Of a stretch of 64,000 bases of DNA, positions 32,902 through 40,687 are shown one piece after another; the stretch's first letter is position 1; the number at the start of each line of letters is the position of its first letter. Source of the stretch: Streptomyces sp. NBC_01260 (GTDB taxonomy: Bacteria; Actinomycetota; Actinomycetes; Streptomycetales; Streptomycetaceae). The DNA lies in NCBI RefSeq assembly GCF_036226405.1, contig NZ_CP108464.1, positions 7,378,001-7,442,000 on the forward strand, read 5' to 3'. A program made the position numbers and the translations under genes. The notes beneath the pieces were generated by a model. The model saw only the letters and a list, made by a program, of their open reading frames with translations, searched no databases and was not told where the DNA came from.

Positions 32902-33213
32902 ATGGGACACAAGCTTGCTGGGCTCTTCGGGATCATCGCGGCGACGCTGGCCTTCGGCATCGGCGTGACGGTCGAGGCGGGGCAGTCGCACAGCCCCCGG
33001 AGCACGCAGCAGGTTGTGGCCGACGACAAGGGCCCGACGGTGATCGGTACCCGCATACTCGCCGACGACAAGGGCCCCACGGTCATCGTCGCCACCCCCA
33101 ACGACGACAAGGGGCCCACGGTCATCGTCGCCACCCCCAACGACGACAAGGGCCCCACCGCCATCACCGACACGACCAACGACGACAAGGGCCCGACATC
33201 CCCCCTCGTGTGA
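32902..33213 (+). CDS. Exported peptide with five DDKGPT repeats (103 aa)
   Basis: 103 residues. A short basic start (H3, K4) and a hydrophobic stretch at 5-24 ending V-E-A (24-26) make a Sec signal peptide or anchor. From residue 41 the sequence DDKGPT occurs five times (starting at 41, 55, 68, 81 and 94), spaced by 14 and then 13 residues. Spacers in the middle repeats are nearly identical (VIVATPN), and the last repeat is followed only by S-P-L-V. There is no cysteine. The ATG at 32902 follows AGGGGCGGG. No ATP-grasp, LanM, radical SAM or other RiPP enzyme gene was seen in the window. It may be a multi-copy signal peptide precursor, a RiPP precursor or a small surface protein; no family was recognised. 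Confidence 0.75.
   Translation: MGHKLAGLFGIIAATLAFGIGVTVEAGQSHSPRSTQQVVADDKGPTVIGTRILADDKGPTVIVATPNDDKGPTVIVATPNDDKGPTAITDTTNDDKGPTSPLV
33022..33198. repeat. Tandem coding repeat, five units of 39-42 bp
   Basis: Each unit contains GACGACAAGGGCCC or its synonymous variant. Units 2 to 4 are near-identical over about 39 bases, while synonymous changes (GGC/GGG, CCG/CCC, ACG/ACC/ACA) show that the amino-acid sequence is kept while codons drift. Confidence 0.9.
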
Positions 33214-33232
33214 TCCCGCGCCTCGACAAGCA

Positions 33233-33262
33233 CGCCCCGCACCGGAGTCACGGTGTGGGGCG
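33233..33262 (+). terminator. Terminator hairpin after repeat-peptide gene
   Basis: Arms 33233-33244 and 33251-33262 pair over 12 bp with one G-U pair and a six-base loop. It begins 19 bases after the DDKGPT gene stop, and the convergent SARP gene ends at 33370. Confidence 0.65.
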
Positions 33263-33369
33263 CGGTGCTGTCCGGGCCGGTGCGGGGAACCCGGCGGGCG
33301 GCTGCCGTGCGGTGCTGTTCAGCGGTGCTGCGACGACGTGCCGTGACGGGGTGCTGCGGCGGCCGGCCG

Positions 33370-36300
33370 TCAGCCGCGACGGTGCCCCTTCAGCACACCC
33401 ATCTCGCCGAAGAGCTTCTCGGCCTCGGCCCGGTACCGGACGGCGTCCGGTGTGTCACCTAGGGCGTCGGCCATGCCCGCGAGGGCGTAGGCCTCCTCGA
33501 TGCGATAGCTGAGGGACGAGGAGAGTTCATGGGCGTGGGTGTGCAGCGCGAGAGCCGCCGCCGTGTCGCCCTGGCGCCGGCGCAGTCGGCCCACCATGTT
33601 CTCCACCTTGGCGCGGCGCAGGGGAGAGGAGTTGGTCCGCATCAGGTTGAGGGCCAGTTCCGCCTGGTCCGGATCCCGGGGAGGCCGGCCCAGCAGGTTC
33701 TCCACATCGGCGGACAGCGCCAGGGTCAGGGCGAGGTTCACCTCGTTGCCGGCGTCCCCGTACAGTCCGCGGGCCTCGGCCAGGCAGCGGTCGGCCTCTT
33801 CGTAGGCACCCAGGCCGACATGGGCGAAGGCGAGGTCGGTGATGGCTCCGGGCAGTCCCTCGTGCTGCCCCAGCTGCCGGCTCAGTTCGGCCGACCGCAG
33901 GGCCGCGTCCCGCGCCTCCTCGTACCGTCCCCACTGTTCGTAGAGCGTGCTCAGGATGGTCAGGCTCTCGGCCTCCGCGCGCGGCATGTCCAGGTCGCGC
34001 TCGTGCGCGATCGCCGTCTCCATGTGGCCCAGGGCCGCGGAGAAGTCGCCGAGCAGGCTGTTGAACTGGCCGAGGATGCTCTCACTGTGGGCCTTGGTGT
34101 GCAGGTCGCCGAGACGGATCGCGACGTCCCGGCTCTCCCGGGCGGCTTCGAGCCCCTCGGTGAGACGGCCGAGTTTCCAGCAGGCGACGCCCAGGTTGGA
34201 AAGGCTCACGCCCAGCAGCGCCAGATCCTGCAGCCGTCCGGCGGCGGCGACCGCGACCCGGCTCAGCTCGCCGAAGTCCTCCAGGAGGCCGAGGTCGTTG
34301 AGCTGGAAGACGAGATTGCGGGACAGGCACACCACATACCGGTCGTGGCCCTTGCGTTCGGCGAGCGTGACGGCCGCGAGGAGCGCCGTCTGCTCGCGCA
34401 GGAACCACTTGCGCGCCCGCTCGGCGGTGCCGAGGTCGGGCAGTTCGGCCGTGGAGGGCGGGATACCGGTGCTGCGCCGGCGCCGCCCGGAATAGAGGAG
34501 ATCGCACGCCTCCTCGGTGGCGGTCAGGTAGTAGCCCAGCAGCCGTTCCACCGCACCGGAGTCCTCGGCGGCCTCGATGAGCAGGCTCTGCGCGAAACTG
34601 CGGACCAGGTCGTGGAAGGTGTAGAGGCCGATCTCCGGCTGCTGCACGAGGTGGACGTCCAGCAGCATCTCCAGCAGGTCCTCCGCGTCCCGGGCGCCCG
34701 TGCCGAGCAGCGCACCGGCGGCGTGGATGTCCATGTCGCTGCCCGGGTGCAGGGCCAGTGTCGAGAACGCGTTGCGGCACTCCTCGTCCAGGGCCTGGTA
34801 GGACAGGCGCAGGGTGGCGGAGACGCTGCGGGCGCCCGAGCTGAGCTCGTCGAGTCTTCGGGTCTCGTCGCGCAACCGTTCGGCCAGGTACTGGAGGGTC
34901 CAGCGCGGGCGGTTGCGCAGCCGCGCGGTGGCGATCCGCAGGGCGAGGGGGAGATGGCCGCAGAGCTGGGCGAGCTCGGCAGCCGCCTCGGGCTCGGCGG
35001 CGACGCGCTGGGCGCCGAGCGTCTCGGCCACCAGCATCGCGCTGTCCTGGGGCGGCATCACGCCGATGGAGATCCATCGCGCGCCGTCCAGATCGACCAG
35101 GCGGGCCCGGCTGGTGACCATGATCAGGCTGCCGGGGGAGGCGGGCAGCAGCGGGCGGATGGCGGCGGCGTCCGCCGCGTTGTCGAAGAGGATCAGCAGC
35201 CGCTTGCCGACCAGGGTGGCGCGCCACAGGGCGGTACGCGCCGGCACGTCGTCGGGGATGAGGCTGCCGGGGACGCCGAGGGCCCGCAGCAGACTGTCGA
35301 GCGCCATGCCCGCGGTCACCGGCTGGTCGCCGGGCGTGTACCCGCGCAGGTCTATGTGGAGTTGCCCGTCCGGGTACTCCGGTGCGAGCCGGTGGGCCGC
35401 CCGCACCGCGAGCGAGGTCTTGCCGCAGCCCCCCATGCCGTCGATGGCCACGATCTGAGGGCCCTGCTCGCAGCCGTCCTTGGCGGCACGCATGATCTCG
35501 GCCAGTTCCCGGTCCCGTCCGGTGAAGTCCGCGAGGTCGTAGGGGAGGGTGCTGGGGGGTTCGGCGGGCAGCGCCACGGCCATGACCGGGGCGGGCGCCG
35601 GCTCGGGTCCGGCCAGCTCGGGGCTCTCCCGGAGGATTCCCTCGTACAGCTTGGTCAGATTGGGGCCGGGGTCTATGCCGAGCTCCTCGACGAGGAGTTC
35701 GCGCACCTTGCCGTACTCCTCAAGGGCCTCGGCCTGCCGCCCGGACCGGTACAGGGCGATCATCAACTGGCCGCGCAGGGACTCGCGCAAGGGGTTCTGC
35801 TGGACCAGTTCCCTCAGTTCGACGACGAGTTCGGAGGCCTCGCCGAGTCCCAGGTGGAGTTCGAAGAGCTGTTCCGCCGCGGTCAGCCGGCGCTCCTCGA
35901 TGGAGGTCGACGCCGCCTCGATGACCGGGCCGCCGCCGCCCGACAGAACAGGCCCCCGCCACAGGGCGAGGGCGCCGCGCAATATCTCGGCGGCTTCGGC
36001 CGTACGGCCCTCGGCCGCGGTCAGCTTTGCTTTCCGGATCAGTAGGCCAAATTCAGCCAAGTCGATATCGCATTGTTCATCGGCGACGCGATAGCCGGGC
36101 CCATCGGTGAGCAGGACGTGGGCACCCCCCGGTATCCGCCTCCGGAGATCCGCGACCGCCTTACGTACTTGGTGTGGCGCCGTCGGCGGCGGGTCTTCGT
36201 CCCAGGCCGCCTCGACCAGCCGGGAAACCGGTAGCACCTTTCCGGGCTCCAGAAGCAGAGTGGCCAGAACTCGCTCCTGGATGACTCCCCCCAGCCGGAG

Positions 36301-36375
36301 CCGTGTCCCGTTCGACCACCCCTCTATCGGGCCAAGAATGTTGAAGCGCAGCCGAACCTCTTCCGCTGTTGACAC
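33370..36375 (-). CDS. SARP-family regulator with NB-ARC and TPR domains
   Basis: 1001 residues in the AfsR-like plan. An OmpR-type winged helix (about 5-95) and the BTAD domain (about 100-245) form the SARP DNA-binding half. An NB-ARC ATPase follows with the P-loop GMGGCGKTS near residue 315. The last 300 residues are TPR repeats. SARPs of this kind activate antibiotic operons by binding heptamer direct repeats near -35. The start is GTG at 36375 with GGGGAGG five bases upstream; 24 extra residues to the next in-frame start were not accepted. It is divergent from an XRE-type regulator and converges with the DDKGPT peptide gene, which makes it the likely pathway-specific activator. Confidence 0.93.
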   Translation of the reverse strand: MSTAEEVRLRFNILGPIEGWSNGTRLRLGGVIQERVLATLLLEPGKVLPVSRLVEAAWDEDPPPTAPHQVRKAVADLRRRIPGGAHVLLTDGPGYRVADEQCDIDLAEFGLLIRKAKLTAAEGRTAEAAEILRGALALWRGPVLSGGGGPVIEAASTSIEERRLTAAEQLFELHLGLGEASELVVELRELVQQNPLRESLRGQLMIALYRSGRQAEALEEYGKVRELLVEELGIDPGPNLTKLYEGILRESPELAGPEPAPAPVMAVALPAEPPSTLPYDLADFTGRDRELAEIMRAAKDGCEQGPQIVAIDGMGGCGKTSLAVRAAHRLAPEYPDGQLHIDLRGYTPGDQPVTAGMALDSLLRALGVPGSLIPDDVPARTALWRATLVGKRLLILFDNAADAAAIRPLLPASPGSLIMVTSRARLVDLDGARWISIGVMPPQDSAMLVAETLGAQRVAAEPEAAAELAQLCGHLPLALRIATARLRNRPRWTLQYLAERLRDETRRLDELSSGARSVSATLRLSYQALDEECRNAFSTLALHPGSDMDIHAAGALLGTGARDAEDLLEMLLDVHLVQQPEIGLYTFHDLVRSFAQSLLIEAAEDSGAVERLLGYYLTATEEACDLLYSGRRRRSTGIPPSTAELPDLGTAERARKWFLREQTALLAAVTLAERKGHDRYVVCLSRNLVFQLNDLGLLEDFGELSRVAVAAAGRLQDLALLGVSLSNLGVACWKLGRLTEGLEAARESRDVAIRLGDLHTKAHSESILGQFNSLLGDFSAALGHMETAIAHERDLDMPRAEAESLTILSTLYEQWGRYEEARDAALRSAELSRQLGQHEGLPGAITDLAFAHVGLGAYEEADRCLAEARGLYGDAGNEVNLALTLALSADVENLLGRPPRDPDQAELALNLMRTNSSPLRRAKVENMVGRLRRRQGDTAAALALHTHAHELSSSLSYRIEEAYALAGMADALGDTPDAVRYRAEAEKLFGEMGVLKGHRRG

Positions 36376-36649
36376 GCATCCTCCCCCTATAGCTCTGCCC
36401 ACCCGCAGCTCTACCCAGGCGCGAGGAGATCGTAGCCCCTGGCACAAGGAAGTCGCGGTACTGCACCGGGAAGACTTCGGGAATGGCTCGATGGAAGCTG
36501 TTCATCGATGGCAGGCCTTCGCTGCCACGGAGAGTACGGAGCGTGAGCGGGCCGGAAAGATCCCGGTCCGGGGCGCGCGTTCCGGACAGTCCGGGGAGGC
36601 CGGGCAACCGGCTATTGCATTTTCTGAGCATGTGGAGACCGAGGAGACA
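36376..36649. promoter_or_regulatory. Divergent promoter region of two regulators (274 bp)
   Basis: Space between the SARP start and the XRE-type regulator start. It must hold both promoters. No GGGAAC motif, perfect dyad or other clear operator was found; a rather AT-rich patch (about 36610-36630, containing ATTGCATTTTC) could be the rightward promoter. Confidence 0.35.
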
Positions 36650-38014
36650 ATGATGAATTCCCAGCCTGCACCCGGGCTTGACGCTCTGCTGCAGAATGCG
36701 CGCAGGCGTGCGGGGCTCACTCAGGAACAGCTCGCGGGGCTTTCCACGGTGAGCGTACGGGCCATTCGAGACCTGGAGCTGGGGAGGGTCCAGCACCCAC
36801 GCAGGGAAACGCTGAAGCTCCTCGCCAATGCCATGAGACTAAGTGACACGCGACGCGTCGAGCTCGAACTCGCCGTCGATGCGAAGGCGGTGGGCCGCGT
36901 CTTCCAGGACATCTACGGGGCGGACCTCGCCACACCGCCCCCTCCGCTGCGTCCGCTGGTCGGACGGCGCGCGGAACTGGAGGCGCTCACGGCCCGGTTG
37001 AGCACAGATCATGAGCGGCTGCTGACGCTGGTGGGCCTGCCGGGAGTGGGGAAGTCGCGGCTCGCCCAGGAGGCCGCCTCCGTCATCCACGCCCGGGACC
37101 GCGTTCCGGTGCTGTGGGTCTGCCTGGACGACACGGCCGAGACCGCGGAAGCGGCCCCCAGCAGCCCGCAGTCGACCGTGGCCGGCTGGGTGCGCGCACT
37201 CGTCCGCGACGGTGAGGAATTCGAGGAGCTGGCCACACTCATCGGTTCCAAGGCCACCCTGATCGTACTGGACGGTCACGATGCGTCACCAACTGTCACC
37301 CCTCGGCTGCTGAGTCTGCTGCGTGCCTGCGAGCGCCTGAAAATACTCACCACCACCGACCGGCCGGTGCAACTGCCCGGTGGACGGCTGCTGCCACTGG
37401 CGCCGCTCGCGGTGCCGTCCGCCGCCGATCTGACCGTCGAGGTGGCCGGCGACACCCTCGTCGCGGACCGGGACGCCGTCGAGCTGACGCTCTCCCATGT
37501 CAGTTACATGCGACCCGACTTCCTCCCCACGGACGCCGTCGTCACCACCGTGGCCCACATCTGCCGGGCGCTGGACGGGATGCCGCAGGCGCTGGAGGCC
37601 GCGGCCTCGTGGCTGCTGCTGTACTCCCCCCAGCAACTTCTGGACATCGCCCTCACCGCACCGCTGGTCCTGCTCGACGGCGTCACGCCCACCGATCCCG
37701 CCGCCGGCCCCACCCTGAGCGAGCGGCTCACCGACGCCGTGACCGGGCTCGCCCCCCAGGCGGCCGCGCTGCTGCGCACCCTGGCCACCCTGGAGGACCC
37801 GTGGACGGTGGACGGCGCCGCGCGCGCCTGCGGAACCTCGCTGGCCGGGACGGCCCGTGACGTGCACGCCCTGCTGGTCCGCGGCCTGATCCGCCGCCTG
37901 CCCGCCACGTCGGGCGACTCGGTGGGCTTCACGGTGCTCAACCTGGTCCGGGCGGTGCTCGCGGCGGAGCGGGAGACGGCGCCCGCCGCTCTCACCGCGG
38001 TGCTGGTCGACTGA
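36650..38014 (+). CDS. XRE-type HTH regulator with NTPase domain
   Basis: 454 residues. An XRE helix-turn-helix at about 9-65 (LTQEQLAGLSTVSVRAIRDLE, with ARRRAGLT before it) is followed by an ATPase domain with the P-loop LVGLPGVGKSR near 127-137 and an LIVLDGHD Walker B-like strand. It ends in a helical winged-helix region without a long TPR array. Such HTH-NB-ARC proteins are common in actinomycete clusters; some respond to signals through the NTPase part. Two adjacent ATG codons (36650 and 36653) follow GAGGAG. It is divergent from the SARP gene and ends at a hairpin. Confidence 0.88.
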   Translation: MMNSQPAPGLDALLQNARRRAGLTQEQLAGLSTVSVRAIRDLELGRVQHPRRETLKLLANAMRLSDTRRVELELAVDAKAVGRVFQDIYGADLATPPPPLRPLVGRRAELEALTARLSTDHERLLTLVGLPGVGKSRLAQEAASVIHARDRVPVLWVCLDDTAETAEAAPSSPQSTVAGWVRALVRDGEEFEELATLIGSKATLIVLDGHDASPTVTPRLLSLLRACERLKILTTTDRPVQLPGGRLLPLAPLAVPSAADLTVEVAGDTLVADRDAVELTLSHVSYMRPDFLPTDAVVTTVAHICRALDGMPQALEAAASWLLLYSPQQLLDIALTAPLVLLDGVTPTDPAAGPTLSERLTDAVTGLAPQAAALLRTLATLEDPWTVDGAARACGTSLAGTARDVHALLVRGLIRRLPATSGDSVGFTVLNLVRAVLAAERETAPAALTAVLVD

Positions 38015-38044
38015 GGGCTTCCCGCCCATGAGCGCGGGAAGCCC
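38015..38044 (+). terminator. Terminator hairpin after XRE-type regulator
   Basis: Perfect 11-bp arms (38015-38025 and 38034-38044) with an eight-base loop start directly after the stop codon. The next 170 bp up to the carbamoyltransferase gene contain no gene that could be supported. Confidence 0.75.
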
Positions 38045-38216
38045 CTCGCGCTCGCCACCGCTCGCCCGAAGAACCCTCGTGTCCCCTCGCGCTCCACTCT
38101 CGTACTGCCAGATCACCTTGCTCCCTTACCTGCCCCCCGAAATGCCGTCCGGACCTGCTTCCGCTCTCGCGTTCGCCCTCTTCCTCTTCCTCGCCCTCGT
38201 GAAAGGCACCTCACCC

Positions 38217-39143
38217 ATGCGCAACCTGATCTCGCTCGCCGACCTCACGCCCGCCGAGCTGGACCACCTCGTGCGGCGCGCCGTCTCGTTCGGCCGCGAC
38301 GGCATCGTGCCGAAGCCGCTGGCCGGACGGCAGATCGGCCTCTACTTCCGCAAGTCCTCGACCCGGACCCGTACGTCCTTCTGGAGCGGGGCGACCCGGC
38401 TCGGCGCCGATGCGATCACCTTCGGCCCGAACGAACTCCAGCTCACCACCGGCGAGACGGTGGAGGACACCGCCCGGGTGCTCGGGCAGTACCTCGACGC
38501 GCTCGTCGTACGCACCAACGGGGACGTGGAGGAGATCCGCCGGCTCGGCAGCAGCGAGGACCTGGCCGTCGTCAACGCCCTGAGCCTGGACGAGCACCCG
38601 ACCCAGGCGATCGCCGATCTCGCCACGCTCACCGAGCAGTTCGGCTCGCTCGACGGTCTGCACCTGCTCGCCGTCGGCGAGGGAAACAGCTCGGGCGCTG
38701 CCCTCGCGCTCGCCGCCGCTCTCACCCCCGGCCTGCGCCTCACGCTGCTGTGCCCGCAGGGATACGAGGTGCCCAAGGACACCCTGGACCTGGCGGCCGA
38801 ACTCAGCGACGGCAAGGCCCTGGTGACCCAGATCGTGACGCCCGGCGAGGTCGAGGGCCCGGTGGACGCGGTGTACACCAGCCGCTGGCAGACCATGGGG
38901 GTGACGAAGGAGAACCCCGACTGGCTCAGCGACTTCGACGGCTTCCAGATCAACCGCGGCTTCCTGGAGCGCTTCGGCGGCCCGCAGACCGTCTTCCTGC
39001 ACGACCTGCCCGCGGTCCGGGGCGAGGAGGTCACCGACGAGGTGCTCGACGGCCCGGCGAGCCTGGCCTGGCGCCAGGCCCATCACAAGATGACCGCCGC
39101 CGCGGCGGTCCTGGAGTGGTGCGTCGCCGGCGCCCAGGACTGA
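38217..39143 (+). CDS. Carbamoyltransferase of the ornithine/aspartate type
   Basis: 308 residues. The carbamoyl-phosphate loop STRTRTSF (residues 47-54) and HPTQ (127-130) are intact, so it should transfer a carbamoyl group. The acceptor side differs from arginine-pathway OTCase: the SMG loop is RWQTMG, and the HCLP motif that holds ornithine is HDLP at 262-265, so Cys is replaced by Asp. That points to another amine acceptor, possibly a non-standard diamino acid or a finished peptide. The ATG at 38217 was chosen because the family alignment begins there; a weak AAAGG lies upstream and an in-frame GTG at 38199 is the alternative. Its setting between cluster regulators and MbtH, away from arg genes, supports a biosynthetic role. 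Confidence 0.85.
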   Translation: MRNLISLADLTPAELDHLVRRAVSFGRDGIVPKPLAGRQIGLYFRKSSTRTRTSFWSGATRLGADAITFGPNELQLTTGETVEDTARVLGQYLDALVVRTNGDVEEIRRLGSSEDLAVVNALSLDEHPTQAIADLATLTEQFGSLDGLHLLAVGEGNSSGAALALAAALTPGLRLTLLCPQGYEVPKDTLDLAAELSDGKALVTQIVTPGEVEGPVDAVYTSRWQTMGVTKENPDWLSDFDGFQINRGFLERFGGPQTVFLHDLPAVRGEEVTDEVLDGPASLAWRQAHHKMTAAAAVLEWCVAGAQD

Positions 39144-39145
39144 CC

Positions 39146-39172
39146 GCCCGGCCCGCGTTCCGCGGGCCGGGC
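39146..39172 (+). terminator. Hairpin 1 after carbamoyltransferase
   Basis: Perfect 12-bp arms (39146-39157, 39161-39172), three-base loop, two bases after the stop codon. Confidence 0.75.
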
Positions 39173-39179
39173 CGACGGC

Positions 39180-39235
39180 GAAGCTCCCGGCAGCCATGGG
39201 TGCACCATCGAGACCCCATGGCTGCCGGGAGCTTC
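39180..39235. terminator. Hairpin 2: perfect 21-bp inverted repeat
   Basis: Arms 39180-39200 and 39215-39235 are perfectly complementary with a 14-base loop. It lies between the convergent carbamoyltransferase and MbtH genes and can act on either strand. Confidence 0.75.
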
Positions 39236-39244
39236 CCGCGTAAG

Positions 39245-39316
39245 CCCGCCCTTCCCGCGCGCACACGCGGGAAGGGCGGGTGCGAGACGCGATACGCGCC
39301 GCACCCGCCCTTCCCG
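39245..39316. terminator. Hairpins 3 and 4, mutually exclusive
   Basis: Arm 39245-39259 pairs with 39266-39280 (15 bp). The same middle segment, 39268-39284, can instead pair with 39300-39316 (17 bp). The two outer arms are copies of each other, so only one stem can form at a time. It sits directly downstream of the leftward MbtH gene (stop at 39336). Confidence 0.65.
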
Positions 39317-39335
39317 GGCGGGAGAAACAGTGGGT

Positions 39336-39548
39336 TCAGCCACTCATCGCCGCGACGACCGAACGCGGCCGCATATCGGTCCAGTTCGCCTCGATGTATT
39401 CGCCGCACTCCTGCTTGCTGCCCTCGTCCTTCACCAGTTCCCAGCCCGCCGGCTGCTGGATCCGGGCCGGCCACAGCGAATACTGGCCCTCTTCGTTGGC
39501 CAGCACCACATAGCGGCCCTGAGAGTCCTCGAACGGGTTGGTTGCCAT
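39336..39548 (-). CDS. mbtH: MbtH-like protein
   Basis: 70 residues with the whole family signature: NPFED near the start, a YSLWPA segment, PAGW, and the W-T-D-M-R-P ending. MbtH proteins bind adenylation domains and are needed for the folding or activity of many of them. It should serve one or more A domains of the NRPS genes on both sides. The ATG at 39548 is preceded by GAGGTGGAA. It points away from the large NRPS operon and shares its strand with the 93-aa unknown gene upstream, 143 bp away. A block of hairpins follows. Confidence 0.95.
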   Translation of the reverse strand: MATNPFEDSQGRYVVLANEEGQYSLWPARIQQPAGWELVKDEGSKQECGEYIEANWTDMRPRSVVAAMSG

Positions 39549-39691
39549 GATTTCCACCTCGGTTGGACGAAGGTATGCATTCGGTCGTCGGGTCTGACTG
39601 AGTTCTTTTCGCCTGCATCAAAGGCTAGGAGCCGCGGACCGGTTCGCCGGGCAGAAGCCCAGGCAGATCGGCGGCACCACGGAACGCGGGA

Positions 39692-39973
39692 TCAGGCGAG
39701 CACGCGGGCGGTCTGATGCGCGTAGGTGAGGGCGACCCCGGTGGCCACGGTCGCCGCGCGCACCGCGCCGAGGGCCTCGCGCACCAGCTCCGAGCGCTCC
39801 GCCGGCATCACGTCGAACCCGGTCTGACCGGCACGGACGATGTTCACCGCGGCTTCGAGCACGGCGATCTGCGCCTCGCCGAGCGCTTCCCTCCGGTCTA
39901 CCCTCTCCCGCACCTGTGCCAGGACGTCCGCGAGCACGTCCGCCGCACGGACGCTGTGGCCGGTCTCTGCCAT
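39692..39973 (-). CDS. Unknown helical protein (93 aa)
   Basis: 93 residues, almost all predicted helix, no cysteine, no signal peptide, with paired acidic and basic residues (RERVDRREALGEAQ) suggesting an amphipathic or coiled segment. No family was recognised. The ATG at 39973 has GAGGAG about eight bases upstream. It is divergent from the mutase operon and upstream of MbtH, so it could be the first gene of a small leftward unit. The 240 bp to the mutase gene should hold the promoters of both directions. Confidence 0.6.
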   Translation of the reverse strand: MAETGHSVRAADVLADVLAQVRERVDRREALGEAQIAVLEAAVNIVRAGQTGFDVMPAERSELVREALGAVRAATVATGVALTYAHQTARVLA

Positions 39974-40213
39974 GTCATGACTCCTCGGTCGTTCGCCGGC
40001 GGTGAGCACAGGGCCGGGCGGTGAATTCTGCGGGCGCAGTCCGGCCAGTCTCACGCCCCGCCGCCCGCCCGGCACAGGGCTGTCGGTCAACTGCTCCTGT
40101 CCTGCCGCCCAGTTGCCGCCGGTCACGCCGGAATCGGCTCCGCGGCGAATCTACGGTGGTGGCCGAAAGGAAGTTCAGGTCAAGCCTGGACCTCTTTCTC
40201 CCCCTGTCATCCA

Positions 40214-40687
40214 ATGATGTGGACGAAGCGAACAATGAAGCCTGCGGAATGGGCGGCTCGTCATCGATCCGGGCCGCTGGATGTTGTTGTCACCGGACTG
40301 CAATCCGATGCGCACACCTGGAATCTCATCTACATCCAATTGCTGCTCGAAGACCTCGGGCACAAGGTCGTCAATCTGGGTTCCTGCGTGCCCGAGGACG
40401 AGATCGTCGAGTCCTGCTGCAAGTACCAGCCCGACCTACTGGTCGTCAGCAGCGTCAACGGACACGGCTTCAACGATGCCCAGCCGCTGATCGGAGCCAT
40501 CCGGTCGCGCTGGGAGCTGTCCGGGCTGCCCGCCGTCATCGGCGGCAAGCTCGGTGTCTCCGGCGGCGGGGAGGAAGAGGCCGATGTCCTCAGGAGCGCC
40601 GGGTTCGACGCGGTCTTCCAGGACGGCGTCGATCTCAGCGCCTTCGAGTCCTACGTCGGCTCACTGCCCAGGGAGGTGGAACGATGA
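40214..40687 (+). CDS. glmS: Methylaspartate (glutamate) mutase, small cobalamin-binding subunit
   Basis: 157 residues with the flavodoxin-like B12-binding fold. The mutase interconverts L-glutamate and (2S,3S)-3-methylaspartate using adenosylcobalamin. The cobalamin-ligating His is present in DAHTWN (D32, H34), but the usual DxHxxG ends in Asn instead of Gly. The SVNGHG and GGKLG segments match the SxL and GG elements. The start is uncertain: ATG at 40214 has no clear ribosome site, and ATG at 40235 has GGACGAAG upstream and gives a normal family N-terminus. Its stop overlaps the start of the large subunit gene. It is the first gene of the rightward operon. Confidence 0.9.
   Translation: MMWTKRTMKPAEWAARHRSGPLDVVVTGLQSDAHTWNLIYIQLLLEDLGHKVVNLGSCVPEDEIVESCCKYQPDLLVVSSVNGHGFNDAQPLIGAIRSRWELSGLPAVIGGKLGVSGGGEEEADVLRSAGFDAVFQDGVDLSAFESYVGSLPREVER

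Noticed and set aside
33022..33198. CRISPR-like array
   Set aside because: The 39-42 bp units lie in frame inside a coding sequence, the spacers are also repeated, and no cas gene is near.
32902..33213. Graspetide or lanthipeptide precursor call
   Set aside because: Thr, Asp and Lys in the repeat are suggestive, but no ATP-grasp ligase, LanB/LanM/LanKC or radical SAM gene is in the window, and there is no Cys.
38217..39143. Arginine-pathway ornithine carbamoyltransferase (argF)
   Set aside because: No arg genes are adjacent, the ornithine motif HCLP is HDLP, and it is set between cluster regulators.
39974..40213. Cobalamin riboswitch upstream of the mutase operon
   Set aside because: I looked for a B12-box-like sequence and did not find one I could support; a covariance-model search of this interval would decide it.
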